Part shown: positions 11,785-24,497 of the stretch, piece after piece
How the letters are laid out: every line of letters begins with the position of its first letter
Numbering within the stretch: position 1 is the first letter of the stretch
From: Odiellus spinosus
Taxonomy: Eukaryota; Arthropoda; Arachnida; Opiliones; Phalangiidae
Direction of reading: 5' to 3'
NCBI GenBank assembly: GCA_963920705.1
Contig: OY987231.1
Span: forward strand, 22,111,024-22,175,023
Length of the DNA: 64,000 bases
Made by a program: the position numbers and the translations under genes
Notes under the pieces: model-generated
What the model was told of the DNA's origin: nothing
Database searches by the model: none
What the model saw: only the letters and a program-made list of their open reading frames with translations

Positions 11785-14700
11785 ATGCGAACACTAATTT
11801 TGTTCGCGTTTTTAACCATTTTATCATACGGTATATATTTCAATATAAATCAATAATAAACCTTTAAATTATAATTCAAACTTGAATCATTTTCATAGCA
11901 TCCGGGGCACTAACCCCTTGCACGAATGTCAAAGACGGATGGTTCAAGAATGGCCAGTTCTGCTACAATTTCGTCGAAGAAATTAAGTATCCACGTACCT
12001 GGGACGAAGCCGAAGATTATTGCGTCACTAAATTAACAGCTCATTTGGTCTCAATCACGACTTACACCGAAAATACATTTTTTAGAAACGCTGTAAGTAT
12101 AAGGGCATCACGCACAATGACACATTTTCGTAGGTAAAGCTTGTGCGCGTTAGAAACGGCGACACGAGCGAAACTTTGGTCAGTGGGCAATGCTCTCCAT
12201 AAAAGTTTTGAACAATAATTTCTTTACGTCAGTTGGTAAATGAAAAAGTAATCAAATACCCATCGGCGTGGATTGGTCTGAAAGCGAGTGGCTTGGGGTC
12301 GTCATTCAAATGGATCGACGGAAAAGCCTATAGTTACTCGAATTGGAAGGGATACAGAACGCCCGTTTCTAATTCCAGTAGCTCTTGCGCCTTAGTCTCA
12401 ACAACGACAGGTATTTACTATATTATAAGTTAATTACTAGCTCACTATAAGTTAAATAGTCGTATTCAAATAATTTAGGCAGTGATTTCTACCTGTTTTT
12501 GGCATTATATTCTCAAATCCAAAAAAATAAAATAAAAATCTCTTGGCGTTTGTTCCCCGGCTGGGAAACAGTGTTTAGCAATGGGTGACGATATTCGAAA
12601 TAAAAAATGTTTTTTCTCACTGAACAAACGTGGGCACTTCTATCTTATCTTGTAAGAAATCGCTGGCTACACTAATCAATACGACAGCTACGACACTTAC
12701 TTATGCCCATATATGTGGGGTTTTCGTCTCCTTTGAAATTTAATATGGTCTTAAATGGATATTCAATCGAAAACTAGCCTAAACACAAAGACCCAAGTTT
12801 CTCAGTGCGTATGTTGCAAAACGCTAACAGTACATTTTCCATTTATAACTAAGCAATTGGGTGCAATTGGGTTGCGTATCTTTTGGTGCCCTTCTTTCGA
12901 TTTAACTTAGTTTCAAGAGGAGTTAATGTAAGAGCCCCAGGCGTATATTGATAAACAATTTATTGCCATGGAGAAGAAAGTAATCCGTGCTAACCAGTAA
13001 CTATACACTTGAAAGCGGGAATATATAATACAACGAGTTAAACATACTCCAGAAACATTTCTAATTAAAAGTTTTAAACTTTATTTCTTAGGAGAATGGT
13101 TCGCGTCGGACTGTTCCGAACAGATTCGAGGCTTTATCTGCAAAAAATCCAGTTCCGCGATAGATCCTAATCCCGATCCCCCCGTTAAAGTCGGAAACTG
13201 TCCCGAAGAATGGTATAAATTTAGTAAGTCATAATTATTCGAATTCTATCCTAAGGAATGGTAAAGAAATAAAATTCTATAATAGGGGGAAAATGTTACA
13301 AGCCTTTCGGCAACGAAGCCAAAGATGGAGGTGGAATGACTTTCGACAACGCCAACAAAATCTGCGCAAGATTGAATTCGAATTTAGTTTCGATTCATTC
13401 TCAACAAGAACAAGGTAAGAAGACCTTACGATACGTGACGTCATAACCTATAAGGTATAACAGCTTAAATTTTTAGATTTTCTAACCGCGAGAATGGGTG
13501 AACTAACTACGAACGTTTGGATCGGTCTCAAGACGAATTCTACTAATTGGCGAGCCAAACATTATTGGATCGACAAATCCGATTTAAACTTTGCCAATTG
13601 GGCAACCGGTGAACCAAGTAACGTAAGTTAAAATTATATAGCTTATACCATAATTCTCAAAATAAATACTTTTAACATTAAAATTTGGTTTTGATGTTAG
13701 TAAGTCGAACTAATATGAATATTTCAATATGCAGTTAATTTAAAAAAAAATACTGCTACTTCAAATGCTTAAGCTACTGTTAATGAAGTAGCTTAATGTT
13801 TCTAGGTTTATTTTAGCGATACTAATCGATTGATAATAACAAGTTCTTCGTCTTCATTATCCCTTTATTTACAGCCTCAAAGAGAGCCTTGCGTTGAGAT
13901 GTACAGCCCTGAAAATGCCGCTGGGAAATGGAACGATGTGCTTTGTAACAAATTACTCGGATATATTTGCGAAAAAGAAGTTGGTATGATAAAAAAAATG
14001 AATCCATAGAAAATTAAGAAAATCGCAAAATAACCAAAACATTTTCAGATCCAAATATTCCTGTACCAAAGAATATGACTACTAAAGCTTGTTCCCGCAG
14101 TTTTTTTCAACGCTACAAATCAAGTTGTTATTATTTGGGAACAACGGCTTCCGACTGGCAATCAGCCGATAAAACTTGCAGTTACTATACCGGAAAACTG
14201 GCTTCCATTAATAATACTTTCGAGCAAGCGTATATCAGCTCCGTATTGGCCGACGTTAATGCCACAGTATGGATTGGTTTATCGGACACTGACCAAAGTG
14301 TGAGTTCATCTTCAAACCATACTTGAACCATAAAAAAAGTTGTCTTAATCTTACGTAATTCCGTAGAAACAAGGTTTATTCAGTTGGAGCGATGGATGGC
14401 CGGTATATTACACCAAATGGGACAAGGATGAACCGCAACCGGATATTCTGTACAATCGATGCGTCTCTCTAACCAGCGATAGGACTTGGACAGTATCTAA
14501 CTGCACGGACAAAATGCAGTTTTTATGCAAAATTAATGATGGTACGGTTAACCCTATTTATAAAAAATAAAATAAACCTCTAGATAAGCTATGGGGTTCT
14601 TTATCAAAGGCCAACTTGGTTACTTCGGTCTCATCAGCTTCTAAAGTTACTGATTACATTTAGAAATGAAGGTTCAATGAACAATTAAATCGATTATTTT

Positions 14701-17700
14701 AGAAACTCCGCCGGATGTTCCAACCATAGTAGGAACGTGTCCTGCAACGAATAAAACCGAATGGATAGATGTTGGTAACAAATATTGTTACCATGTCGAA
14801 TACAGAGACAAAGAAAAGTGGAGCGGAGCTGTACGACAATGCGCGTCCTTAGCGCAAAACGTTAAACTAGCTAGTTTCCACAGCGCCCACGAACTGGAAC
14901 TAATGAGACCATACATATTAGACACCAACGCCACCACTGGCAATTTATGGATAGGATTAGTTCAAGACAGTGACGGTATACTTTAAATATTCTTCGTCAA
15001 TATTATTAAGCCTAACTTTCACCATATATCTAGGAGGATATATTTGGCAGGATGGTACAGCTTCCGATTTCGTACCATGGAATAATGGAGAACCAAAGAA
15101 AAACAGATACGACGCCTGTGTTGAAATGTTAGGTCACAACATGAAATACAATAACCTGGGATGTGAACAAACGAGAGGTTATATTTGCGAAGCGCCTAAA
15201 GGTGAGCTTTTGGACATCGTAACTTAAACGCAATAACTAATGTTTGCTGTTTTGGATTTAATTAGCTATTCCTCCGACTACATTGCCACCTCCGACAAGT
15301 ATGTTAATTTAAGGTTTTATATCATATACAATATATAGAAGCAATAGAAAGGTGCACTGAGAATATTGGGTATGTCTGGATACATCTGACGTCAGAGGAA
15401 ACTCGTCACGTTTTGATCCGAAACATACCCTGTTTCAGTCACTGCTTTTTAGCCCTTCTGTATTTCATCCACTTGTTAAAACTTAACTACAACTAAACTA
15501 TCGCATATTACTTGGAAGCTGAACCACCGAGAACCGATTGTGGACCAGAATACAAGGACTGGAAGTATTACAACGATTCTTGCTACCTGATCCAACAAAC
15601 GTGGAGTGGTACTTACAACTGGTACGAATCTAACGACTATTGTAACAATCACGGAGGACATCTCTTGTCTATACATTCCGAAGAAGAGAACGAATTTGTC
15701 TTCAAAGCGGTAAGTACTGAAATGGTCTCATATCAAGTCCAAAGCAAATTGTTGAAATAGTCCAGGAACGGTGTGATCAAAATGAGGGGAAATAATTAAG
15801 TCTAGAAGACCGTTTTATATGGGATAACAAACTAATCAAAACTATTCGTCTTTAGATTACGTCTTCTTGGAGTTACTTCGCGACTTACTGGATCGGTCTC
15901 AGTGCCACAAATGGTCCTTTCGAATGGGCGGACGAAACTATATTGGATTATGACGCTCTTAACGGAGTTTCCGAAGAACTGTTACTCAAAGACGAGAAAT
16001 GCGTCACCGTCAGTCGAATTAACGCCGTCAAAAGAAATTGGAACTTAGATTCTTGCAGCAAGAAACAGTCTTTCATTTGCAAAAGACCTTTCGGTATCCC
16101 ACCTACTACGATTACACCCAAACCAACGACCTCGGCCCCGGGATACTGTCCTGATGGATGGGTCAGAACAAGTATATAATGACCTTTTCACGTTAACGGT
16201 CCAGAATTATATAATTTCATTTAACTTTAGGTAATAAATGCGTCAAGTTGTTTGGAACCGATCCACCCGCCAATTTCGTAAAGGCCTTGGATAATTGCAA
16301 GGGCATGGGGCCTAAAGGCACTCTTATGACCATCCAAAGTGACGCGGAACAATGTAAGTAAATATACTTACATTGTAAGCCTAATAAAGGCACCATTCAT
16401 CTAGTCTTGTACATGACACCCTGGTGGCCAGGAAATGAACAGTTTACGTCTAAGGTTTATAGGCTTTAGAGAATTTATAGGATGGGGTGGCTTATGTCAA
16501 TGGACTACTAGTATTCCTCCTTTGGAGTGAAGCTTTACTACCTTGGAAGGCACCTAAAATTGCATTGGAAAACTCGTTTTCCTCAAGAATTGGGTAGTAA
16601 TTGACCTTTAAATTAATTAAATTTGATCTTTCTGTTACTTAAAGCCCTTGCCACGACGTTACTAATTGGAGTTAAGACCAACGTCTGGATCGGTTTACGT
16701 AAATTAAGTTCCGGAAGAGAATTTGAATGGGCCGACAACTCTAGATACAAATATGCTAATTGGGGAACAGGTCAACCAGCAGATACCTTTCTAAGTGTAA
16801 TCTATTTTAAAGCGCAGTTAATTCAAAAATATTTGTTTGAGAGAGAATTCTTCCTTTAAATCAAATTACGTTGATGACTTAGGTTGGTAAATATCGTCGA
16901 TTCATTTGGTCTTTTTACACGAAAACCCAACGGAAACATTTTAATTATAAAAATATTTCAAGTTATCTACAGTCTTTGTTATTAAGAGACCAATTGCAGA
17001 AAAGATCATATAAGCAGACGATGTTTGCTAAATTAAAACTTAAGTCATATCGTGAAGAAGTATCTCTTTCTTGAGTAGATAATCTTATTTTAAAACCATT
17101 TTTAAAACTCAATTTGGTTTCAGGGTTTATGCGGAGCCATGCAAAGCAGTAGAACGCAACCCGGAACGTGGAAAACGGTTTTGTGCAAAGAGGAGGCGGC
17201 TTACATTTGCCAAATATCACCCAGTAAGTTTTACTAAGTTAATAAAATAATACTCAATTACCGATATGTAATGAATTATAAAACCTTGGTATAAAGGTAC
17301 TAGCGTGGTCACTACGCCAACGCCAAAGCCAGATTGTTGGACAAAGGTCAATGGTTTCGTTAAATACGGTAACTCTTGCTTCAAATTGTACAAGGGGAGC
17401 GATTCTAAGGCAACTTGGAATGAGGCTGAAACCGCGTGCAAAGGAGCCGGTGGTCATTTGGCCTCCCTCAACAGCGGTTTAGAACAGAATCTTATAAATA
17501 CCATAATATATTTCCAAAATGTCACCGAGGAAAGTTTCTGGATTGGATTAAAAGAAAATGTAAGATTACATTACATTTAACATAATCCATTATGTTAAAA
17601 TCAATTTGAAAGTAAACCACTACTTTCAAAAATGAAAGCAAGCATTAATTTTAAAAGTACTGTTAATTAAAACCATTACTTTATAATTACTTTTAGCGTA

Positions 17701-19846
17701 AACCATCAAACTATCCCTTTAAAATATCTTTAACTTAAATCATTAAACCATTCCTTTAAAAATACTTTTAACTTAAACTATACCTTTAAAAATACTCTTA
17801 ACTTAAACTATACCTTTAGAAATACTTTTGACGTATTATATTCCTCTAAAGGATAATTCGAAAATTACTAATAACAAAAATGTCCTCTTACAACAGGAAA
17901 ATCGTTTCAAATGGGCCGACAATTGGCCAGTTTATTACACTAACTGGGCGGATAAAGAGCCAAAATCGGTTGAAATGGGTTTCGATAGATGCGTATATTT
18001 GGACACAGCCTCTAAGCAATGGAAGGCCGAAAAATGCAGTCAAACGAGAAATTTCATATGCGAAACATCAAAAGGTTATCTCTATTCTATATTGAAGATG
18101 GGCTAATTACTAACACAGAAAATCTTAATCTTTTCAGACGAACCGCCCGTAATTCCTAAGGTTTCTAACATGGTATGTCCATCTCACGCTAATGGCTACG
18201 AATGGTTAGACCCTGAAGGTTCCCAGTATTGTTACTACATCGAAAATGGGTATCAATCTTACAAGAGAAAGAGTTGGGGTGACGCTTCCATGGTTTGTTC
18301 GAGTCTCAGTAAGTTAAGATCCACGATAAGACAATACCAATTTCAGGGCTAAGTTAAAAACACTCAAAGTCTACTGATTCTTGTAAGAATTATTCCTTTC
18401 CTAAATCCGTAACGTATATGTTTCGGTTAGGTCAAAATTATGGAGTTCTCACGATAAGAGAGATTTATCTTGAATGTTTTTTGATATAGTTGAACATTGA
18501 CTAATTACTCGTATTTAAATATTCCAAAGACGGCGAAATCGCGAGCTTTCATTCTCAACACGAGATCGACGTTTTGTCCCCGCTGTTAAAACAATCAATT
18601 GGAAAAATATGGATTGGTTTAGTAAAGAAACATCATGGTAAATGAAATATATACTACTTGAAACTAGTTAAGATAATTAACCATTTTAACTAATAAAATA
18701 AAGGTGGCTACGAATGGTCCGATAAAACGCCGCTAGATTTCTTAGCGTGGGATGAAAATCAACCCGGTGAACCTAATAGTTATTACCCTCCATGTGGTTC
18801 TCTTAACCCAAGTAATGGTAAATGGCAAACGGTGTCTTGTAATCAACCACAAGGTTTCGTTTGCAGGCTAATGAAAGGCGAGTAATTATGAACAGAATAA
18901 TTGATGGTTAGTGTAGTTAGAATACTAACAAAGGTTTGTATATATAGTGCAAAGTAACGCTACCACTCCATCCCTAGTCACTACCAAAATTCCGAGTGAG
19001 TAATCTAATAACTGTAATTACACGTAATTTAAGGCTACCTTGATAACTTCTTTTACAAATTTCAAAGGTCCAGCTACTGATCCCAAGCCTCCAGTAACAG
19101 GTATTATGAATATCCTTAGTTTTGAAGCTTAAAACATATAAATTATAATTAAAATTAATTAAATAGCTATGAATATTTAATAAATTGAATTATAACATAA
19201 TTAAAGTTATCTTTAAAATTAAATTTTAGATCCCAGTAAAAAGAGTTCAAATAGTCCTCCAGTAACTGGTTAGTTAATTATTAATAATTAAAACCAATAA
19301 TACATAATTATAATATGTATATATATTTTTTTTAAATGTTTTATCTCATTACGTTAAAATTAGATCCAAGTAAAAGTAGCAAGACATCTCCGGCGACTGG
19401 TTAGTAATTATTATGACGTTAAATATAATTAGTAAAATCCTAATTATAACTAATTTTAATTATAGAACCAAATACCACCCCAACAGTTACAGTAACAGGT
19501 GTGTTTTTATTTAACTTAAAATAAATTTTATTTAAACTAAATATTTTAAAAATTATTAGGGACAAGTAAAACGAATGCTACTGAAAGCAGTATTAGAGAC
19601 ACAAGTACGTAGATTAATTATAAAACTGTAATTGTAATAATAAAACTAATTAACTTTACAGGTAACGCTGGAATGGGAGGCGGTGCAGTCGCGGCTATTG
19701 TAATATTCGTAATATTGGCGGTTATTACGAGTTTAGGTATTGGTTACTACTACTTAAAACGCCGCGCGATGTTGCCGTCCATGCCTAACTTGCCCAGTAT
19801 GTCCTGGTCCTCAAACAAAGCAAGCCGTTTCGAGAATAGTCCTTGA
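11785..19846 (+). CDS. Gene C: eight-CTLD type I membrane lectin-like receptor with mucin-like stalk
   Basis: Twenty-nine exons: 11785-11830, 11899-12092, 12233-12410, 13092-13223, 13286-13414, 13477-13622, 13875-13983, 14049-14299, 14367-14541, 14703-14975, 15034-15201, 15266-15298, 15519-15709, 15856-16171, 16231-16353, 16645-16796, 17124-17223, 17297-17559, 17897-18074, 18138-18308, 18530-18637, 18704-18877, 18948-18995, 19068-19100, 19230-19268, 19364-19399, 19466-19498, 19560-19604, 19662-19846; 1342 residues. Exon 1 is a signal peptide. Eight CTLDs follow, each showing WIGL, a W-x-D/N-W region and paired Cys. CTLD2 has GEPSN and WND; CTLD4 has GEPK; the others lack a full EPN/WND calcium-sugar set. 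Six tiny exons encode a Ser/Thr/Pro stalk, then a GGGAVAAIVIFVIL membrane helix and a tail of about 32 residues. The intron after 18877 has a GC donor; without splicing, TAA follows at 18883. The layout recalls the mannose-receptor family. Surface recognition is inferred. Confidence 0.85.
17690..17850. repeat. imperfect AT-rich tandem repeat in gene C intron
   Basis: The words CCTTTAAAAATACTTTTAACTTAAACTATA recur about four times with small changes, within the intron before exon 17897. No coding content. Confidence 0.6.
18948..19604 (+). other. micro-exon stalk region of gene C
   Basis: Six consecutive exons of 48, 33, 39, 36, 33 and 45 bases, all phase 1 at both borders, encode Ser/Thr/Pro/Lys-rich words such as PSKKSSNSPPVT and PSKSSKTSPAT between CTLD8 and the membrane helix. 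The units look duplicated from one another. They are likely O-glycosylated spacer, and each could be skipped without a frame change. Confidence 0.7.
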
Positions 19847-19917
19847 GACTTAACATACGCACCACGTTGTTCAAATTAATATAATATTCGTAAGGATTCA
19901 TATTTCATTCATAAATT

Positions 19918-19923
19918 AATAAA
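19918..19923 (+). terminator. polyadenylation signal of gene C
   Basis: AATAAA with a second overlapping copy, about 72 bases after the gene C stop. From 19930 to 20270 the intergenic DNA is AT-rich with nothing else recognisable. Confidence 0.5.
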
Positions 19924-20271
19924 AATAAAAATGTACATTTAAAAGTAATAAAACTATTGTTTCATACATCGTTCTATATCTAAGCATAATAATAGAAATT
20001 TGAATTGAAATCCAAATCAGCAATGTATCCAGGTTTACATATCTGAATTTTCTAACTAAATTACGGATAATTAGACATCTGGAAAACAAATGTCAAGGTC
20101 CCTTTAAGGTCACATATTCAAAAAAATAGTTTAACACAATAAGAGGCTCTTTCACGTGTACATGGAATAATAATATTAAAATTAATCAAATCCCGATTAT
20201 CGAAGATGGCAAAAGTTAAAATATCACATTAAAAATACTGATTTTCAAATCAACTTTTGCAAATTACTGAC

Positions 20272-20391
20272 AGATAAGAAAAAAAAATTGGGAGGATTTC
20301 TTATCAATGAATATAATAGCATCCAACTAATTTCGTAAGAAGGAACCATCTTTGAAGATAAAATAGTGATAAAAATCAAAGGGGGCGTATA
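20272..20391 (+). promoter_or_regulatory. conserved GATA-pair promoter block of gene D
   Basis: AGATAAG (20272) and an opposed TTATC (20301), then the box ACTAATTTCGTAAGAAGGAA continuing to CCATCTT (20325-20351), then AAAGGGGGCGTAT (20379). The same order occurs before genes E and F. The block lies about 65-185 bases before the start codon, so it may straddle the transcription start. Confidence 0.6.
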
Positions 20392-20455
20392 GAAAATATC
20401 CAATATAGAGTACAGAATATCGTAATATTATCTAAATGAATTGTTAAGAAGAGAG

Positions 20456-23400
20456 ATGAAGATGCGAGCATCATCATCGTTGCTCGTTTTTTTCTTAATT
20501 TTACCTTACGGTAAAGGACTTAATTCTAAAAATTAATTTATAAAAAGTTTTTAATAATTGAAAATAACTCGTAAATTTAATTCTAATCATAATTTAAACC
20601 ATCTTAAAGTTTCAAATTAACTTTAAAACTATATTTAACTTATTAAAACTGTTGTCTACGTTATATTTTGTTACCAGGAAGGCATTAATAATTTATTATA
20701 ATTGCAGTAATTGGAGAACTAATTCCTTGCACAAACGACAAGGATGGCTGGTTTGCTAACGACGGTTACTGTTATAATTTCATCGAAGAGCAGAAAAATC
20801 CGCGTTCCTGGGATCAAGCGGAAAATTACTGCGTTATTCAATTAAAATCGCATTTGATTTCAATCGCGTCCAAAGAAGAAAATGATTTCATTCAAAGTGT
20901 GGTGAGTATTGAACAGTTTGTACCGAAAGCTTCTCTTTATCCCTAGGGAGATTAGGCTAAACTCGCGTGGTCTTGTAGGATTTAAGGAACCATCCAAATG
21001 AAGAGTTCTTTAGCTGTTGGTTAATCTTGATACCAGCCCAAAACAAATAATTTAATATTTTGACAAATTATCCGCGTGTGAACGGCTTTTTAATAGATTG
21101 AGAATGTAAACTAAATTCCTTTAGATGGATGCCGCTGAACTTATCAAATACCCAACGGCATGGATCGGTTTAAAAGCCAAGGGGATAGGAGCGTCTTACA
21201 AATGGTCCGACGGACTAGTACTGGATTATGGCAACTGGAACGGTAACGGAAGTACGCCAATACCGGACACCAGCACCTCGTGCGTCGTTATGATAACTGG
21301 CGGTAAGCGCTTAATACTCAGTCAAATTGAGTTTATATTTATCTAATGCCAAAAATTCTCCAGGTAAATGGGGCGCCATCAACTGTAACACGGCTATAAG
21401 AGGTTTCATTTGTAAGAAGGACAACGCCACAATCCCACCCGTGACGGAACCACCCATCAAACAAGGGGAATGCTTACCGGATTGGTATAAATTCAGTAAG
21501 TTATAGCCCATCTTCTGTACAAGGTAGCGGAAACTATCGTTTCAAAATTAACAATGTTCGAAAATTTCTAGATGGAAGATGCTACAGGCCATTCAGCAAT
21601 AAGGTCGAAGACGGAGGTGGTCTAGAATACGACGATGCTCTTTATAGTTGTCAAAAATTGAAATCAAGCTTAGCCTCCATACATTCCCAAGATGAACAAG
21701 GTATGAAATCTTTCTATATAGCTTTACACGAAGAAGAAAACGAAAAATGAAATTATTTTCGACAGATTTCTTGACGGCAAGAATGGGAGAATTGGGAGTT
21801 AGTGCTTGGATCGGCCTCAAGAGTGCGCGAGACGGTTGGATGTACAGACATCAATGGATTGATAATACAACTCTAAATTTCGTTAACTGGGCGCCCGGAG
21901 AACCGAGTAACCCTTACGGCGAACCTTGCGTCGAAATGTACGAGCTACCCAACGTTGGTGGCAAATGGAATGACGTCCCGTGCGATAAGAAATTGGGTTA
22001 CATCTGCGCCATGGATGTTGGTATGTTCAACTCAGACAATTAATACCACGTAAAGTCATGAGTGTATTTTATATTGTGGGGAAACAGCGGATTAAGTGCG
22101 TGGAAGGCCAACTTATGCACTTGTGATACTAACTGACTATTTATAAATTGCACTACAGATCCGGCCTTATCACCGGTAGCCAAGAGGAACACGTGCCTCA
22201 ATTCTTACTACGGTTACCAACCATATCGTAAAGGATGTTTTCTAGCTAGCACCGTGAAGAGCGACTTCAACACTGCTCAGGCGGCGTGTAAGCGGCAAGG
22301 TGGAAATTTGGCTTCCATCAAAGACACCTTCGATCAAGCGTTCCTCAACTCTTTATTGGTCAACGTCAGCGGAAACGTTTGGATCGGCTTATCGGATACT
22401 GACGAAAAGAAACAAGGTTTGTTCAGTTGGACCGACGGATGGCCAGTTTATTACACCAAATGGGCCCAGGATCAACCCCAAGCCGAGACTCTATACAAAA
22501 GATGCGTCTCTCTCACCGAAAACAACACCTGGACGGTCACGGACTGTACCGAGAAGTTGGCGTACTTGTGCAAACTAACTGACGCGACTCGTAAGACTGA
22601 TTACGTTGAAAACGTATTTTATAGCTCTATTTATCTAGATTTACTAAATTATTTAAACAGTAAAACCACCAAATATCACGACCATCATCGGGAAGTGTCC
22701 TGTATCGAGCGAGGCCAACTGGAAAGACGTTGGGAACAACTACTGTTACCACATCGAATACCAAAGCACAAAATCGTGGGATGAAGCTTCTAGAACTTGC
22801 GGTCTTTTCGGTAAACCCATAGCGTATAACAATGACATTTTAAATTGGTCTTAATCGAACTTTTTATATACAGGTAATGGAGCCAAAATGGCTAGTTTCC
22901 ATAGCGCGCATGAGCTGGATGTTATGAGGCCCCTGATTGTCGATACGGACAGCACGCACTTGTGGATCGGATTATTGCAGGACGAAGACGGTAAGTTCTA
23001 AATTAATCCTAATATTACGACACTGAATTAAACCGGAAGTCATTTATTCGTAGGCGGATACGCCTGGCAAGATGGTACACCGGCTGATTATATTCCTTGG
23101 GACAATGGCGAACCGACCAAAAGCAGAGACGAGGCGTGCGTCGAGCTTCTAGGTCATAAAATGATGTACAACAATCTTGAATGCGATGATGAACGTGGTT
23201 ACATTTGCGAAGTACCAAAAAGTAGGCGTAGAGCAACTTCGTGGCTCATTTAAATAAAATGATTCTAATCCAGCTTCAATTAATACCAAAGCCTCAAAAA
23301 TCGGACAACAAATTTAAGTCAATTATTCATTTTTAAACTTCTCTAATCTGTCTAATCCAGAAATTAATATCCCTCTGACACGGGCAAAATTTTACAACAA

Positions 23401-23857
23401 ACTTTAACGTTAATTTTAACGAATATTAGACTGTTGAGCTGTAAACGAAACTCGTATTTTTCCATAGTTCCTGAAAAAGATTGCGAACCGGGAAACAAAT
23501 GTCTAGGCAAATTCACCTTATGCGATGCAAACTCTAAATGTCAATGCCAATCCGACAAATACCGGCCGACCGTCAACTCTAGTCTTGGAAAAAAAGACTT
23601 AGTCTGCGAACCAGGTATAAGACAACTACTGACGGACGGATTTGGAAAACTTGATTGAAAATAGTGCACATTTTTTCTTTTTAGTTCCGGACTGCGTATC
23701 TGGACAGAAATGTAAAGGGAACTTCACTATCTGCGATGCGGACGCTAAATGTCAGTGCGAATCTGATAAATATCGGCCCACCAAGGACAGTCTTCTAGGA
23801 AGCAAGGATTTGATTTGCGAACCCGGTAAGGAAACTCTTCAAATATCTTATCTATGA
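20456..23857 (+). CDS. Gene D: four-CTLD protein ending in two 6-Cys modules (3' end unresolved)
   Basis: Exons: 20456-20510, 20708-20901, 21125-21302, 21364-21495, 21572-21700, 21766-22020, 22159-22590, 22661-22810, 22874-22990, 23054-23221, 23468-23614, 23685-23825. The first ten match gene E exons 1-10 in order, and in length except exons 1 (55 against 49 bases) and 7 (432 against 426). Exon and intron DNA are very similar. A second Met at 20462 equals the gene E start. CTLD1-4 are intact (WIGL; CTLD2 with GEPSN...WND; CTLD4 with GEPT and YNN). Instead of CTLD5, two exons encode 6-Cys modules (CEPGNKCLGKFTLC and CVSGQKCKGNFTIC) that resemble gene B modules. After 23825 a good donor (GTAAGG) has no downstream exon that I can find; reading through it reaches TGA at 23855-23857 (709 residues). 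So it is either a secreted short form ending in a retained intron or a truncated, decaying gene. No anchor and no clear poly-A signal. The end coordinate is uncertain. Confidence 0.7.
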
Positions 23858-24198
23858 GGCTTTACATTAAGAATCAATCCGATTCTGTTATTACCATTAT
23901 GTAAACTCGTCGTAGTAGTAGTATTAGTACTCTTAAAACTTAACTATGAGTAAATTAAATTCAAAAATGACGTATCTAGGATAGAACTGATGGTTTAGTT
24001 AAGTCTTTTTGACTATTTAAAGCTAATATAATATTTAAGATAATTTAATTAATGGCCCCATAAAAAACTCACTATATACTCTAACCCAATGTCACCTGGG
24101 AATTAAAGGGTTAGTGTATCGAGCATTTATATTTTAATTATTACACTACTCTTAAGATATATCAAACCTCCCTGATTCAGAATTTATTAATATTTTAT

Positions 24199-24490
24199 CA
24201 AGAAGGATCAGATAAGGAGAGGAAAAGTGGGGCTGCGTTGAGTTAGAGAGAGAAGAGCCGACCTCCCACTCGGGTGGAAAGGGGGGATAGGAAATTCTCG
24301 AGGTAAACTGTTGTCACGTGGTCGCTAGCTAGCGCGTCTCATAAAGGATTCGTTTTACCCACGTGACAACAATTTACCACGAAGCATCTCTACCCCCGTC
24401 TGTCCCCCGTTCTCCCAGAGTGGGAGTTTAGGCCGACGCAGTAGGAGGCGCGCCGTTCCCACTTTTCCTCTCCTTATCTGATCCTTCTTG
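24199..24490. mobile_element. 292-base foldback element with 7-base target duplication
   Basis: The ends CAAGAAGGATCAGATAAGGA and its complement are perfect for about 32 bases, and the whole element is a long imperfect palindrome with centre GTCACGTGG / CCACGTGAC. It is flanked by ATTTTAT on both sides (24192-24198 and 24491-24497). A second copy in opposite orientation is at 41384-41673. No open frame, so non-autonomous. The class is not assigned; 7-base duplications are unusual among common families. Confidence 0.85.
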
Positions 24491-24497
24491 ATTTTAT

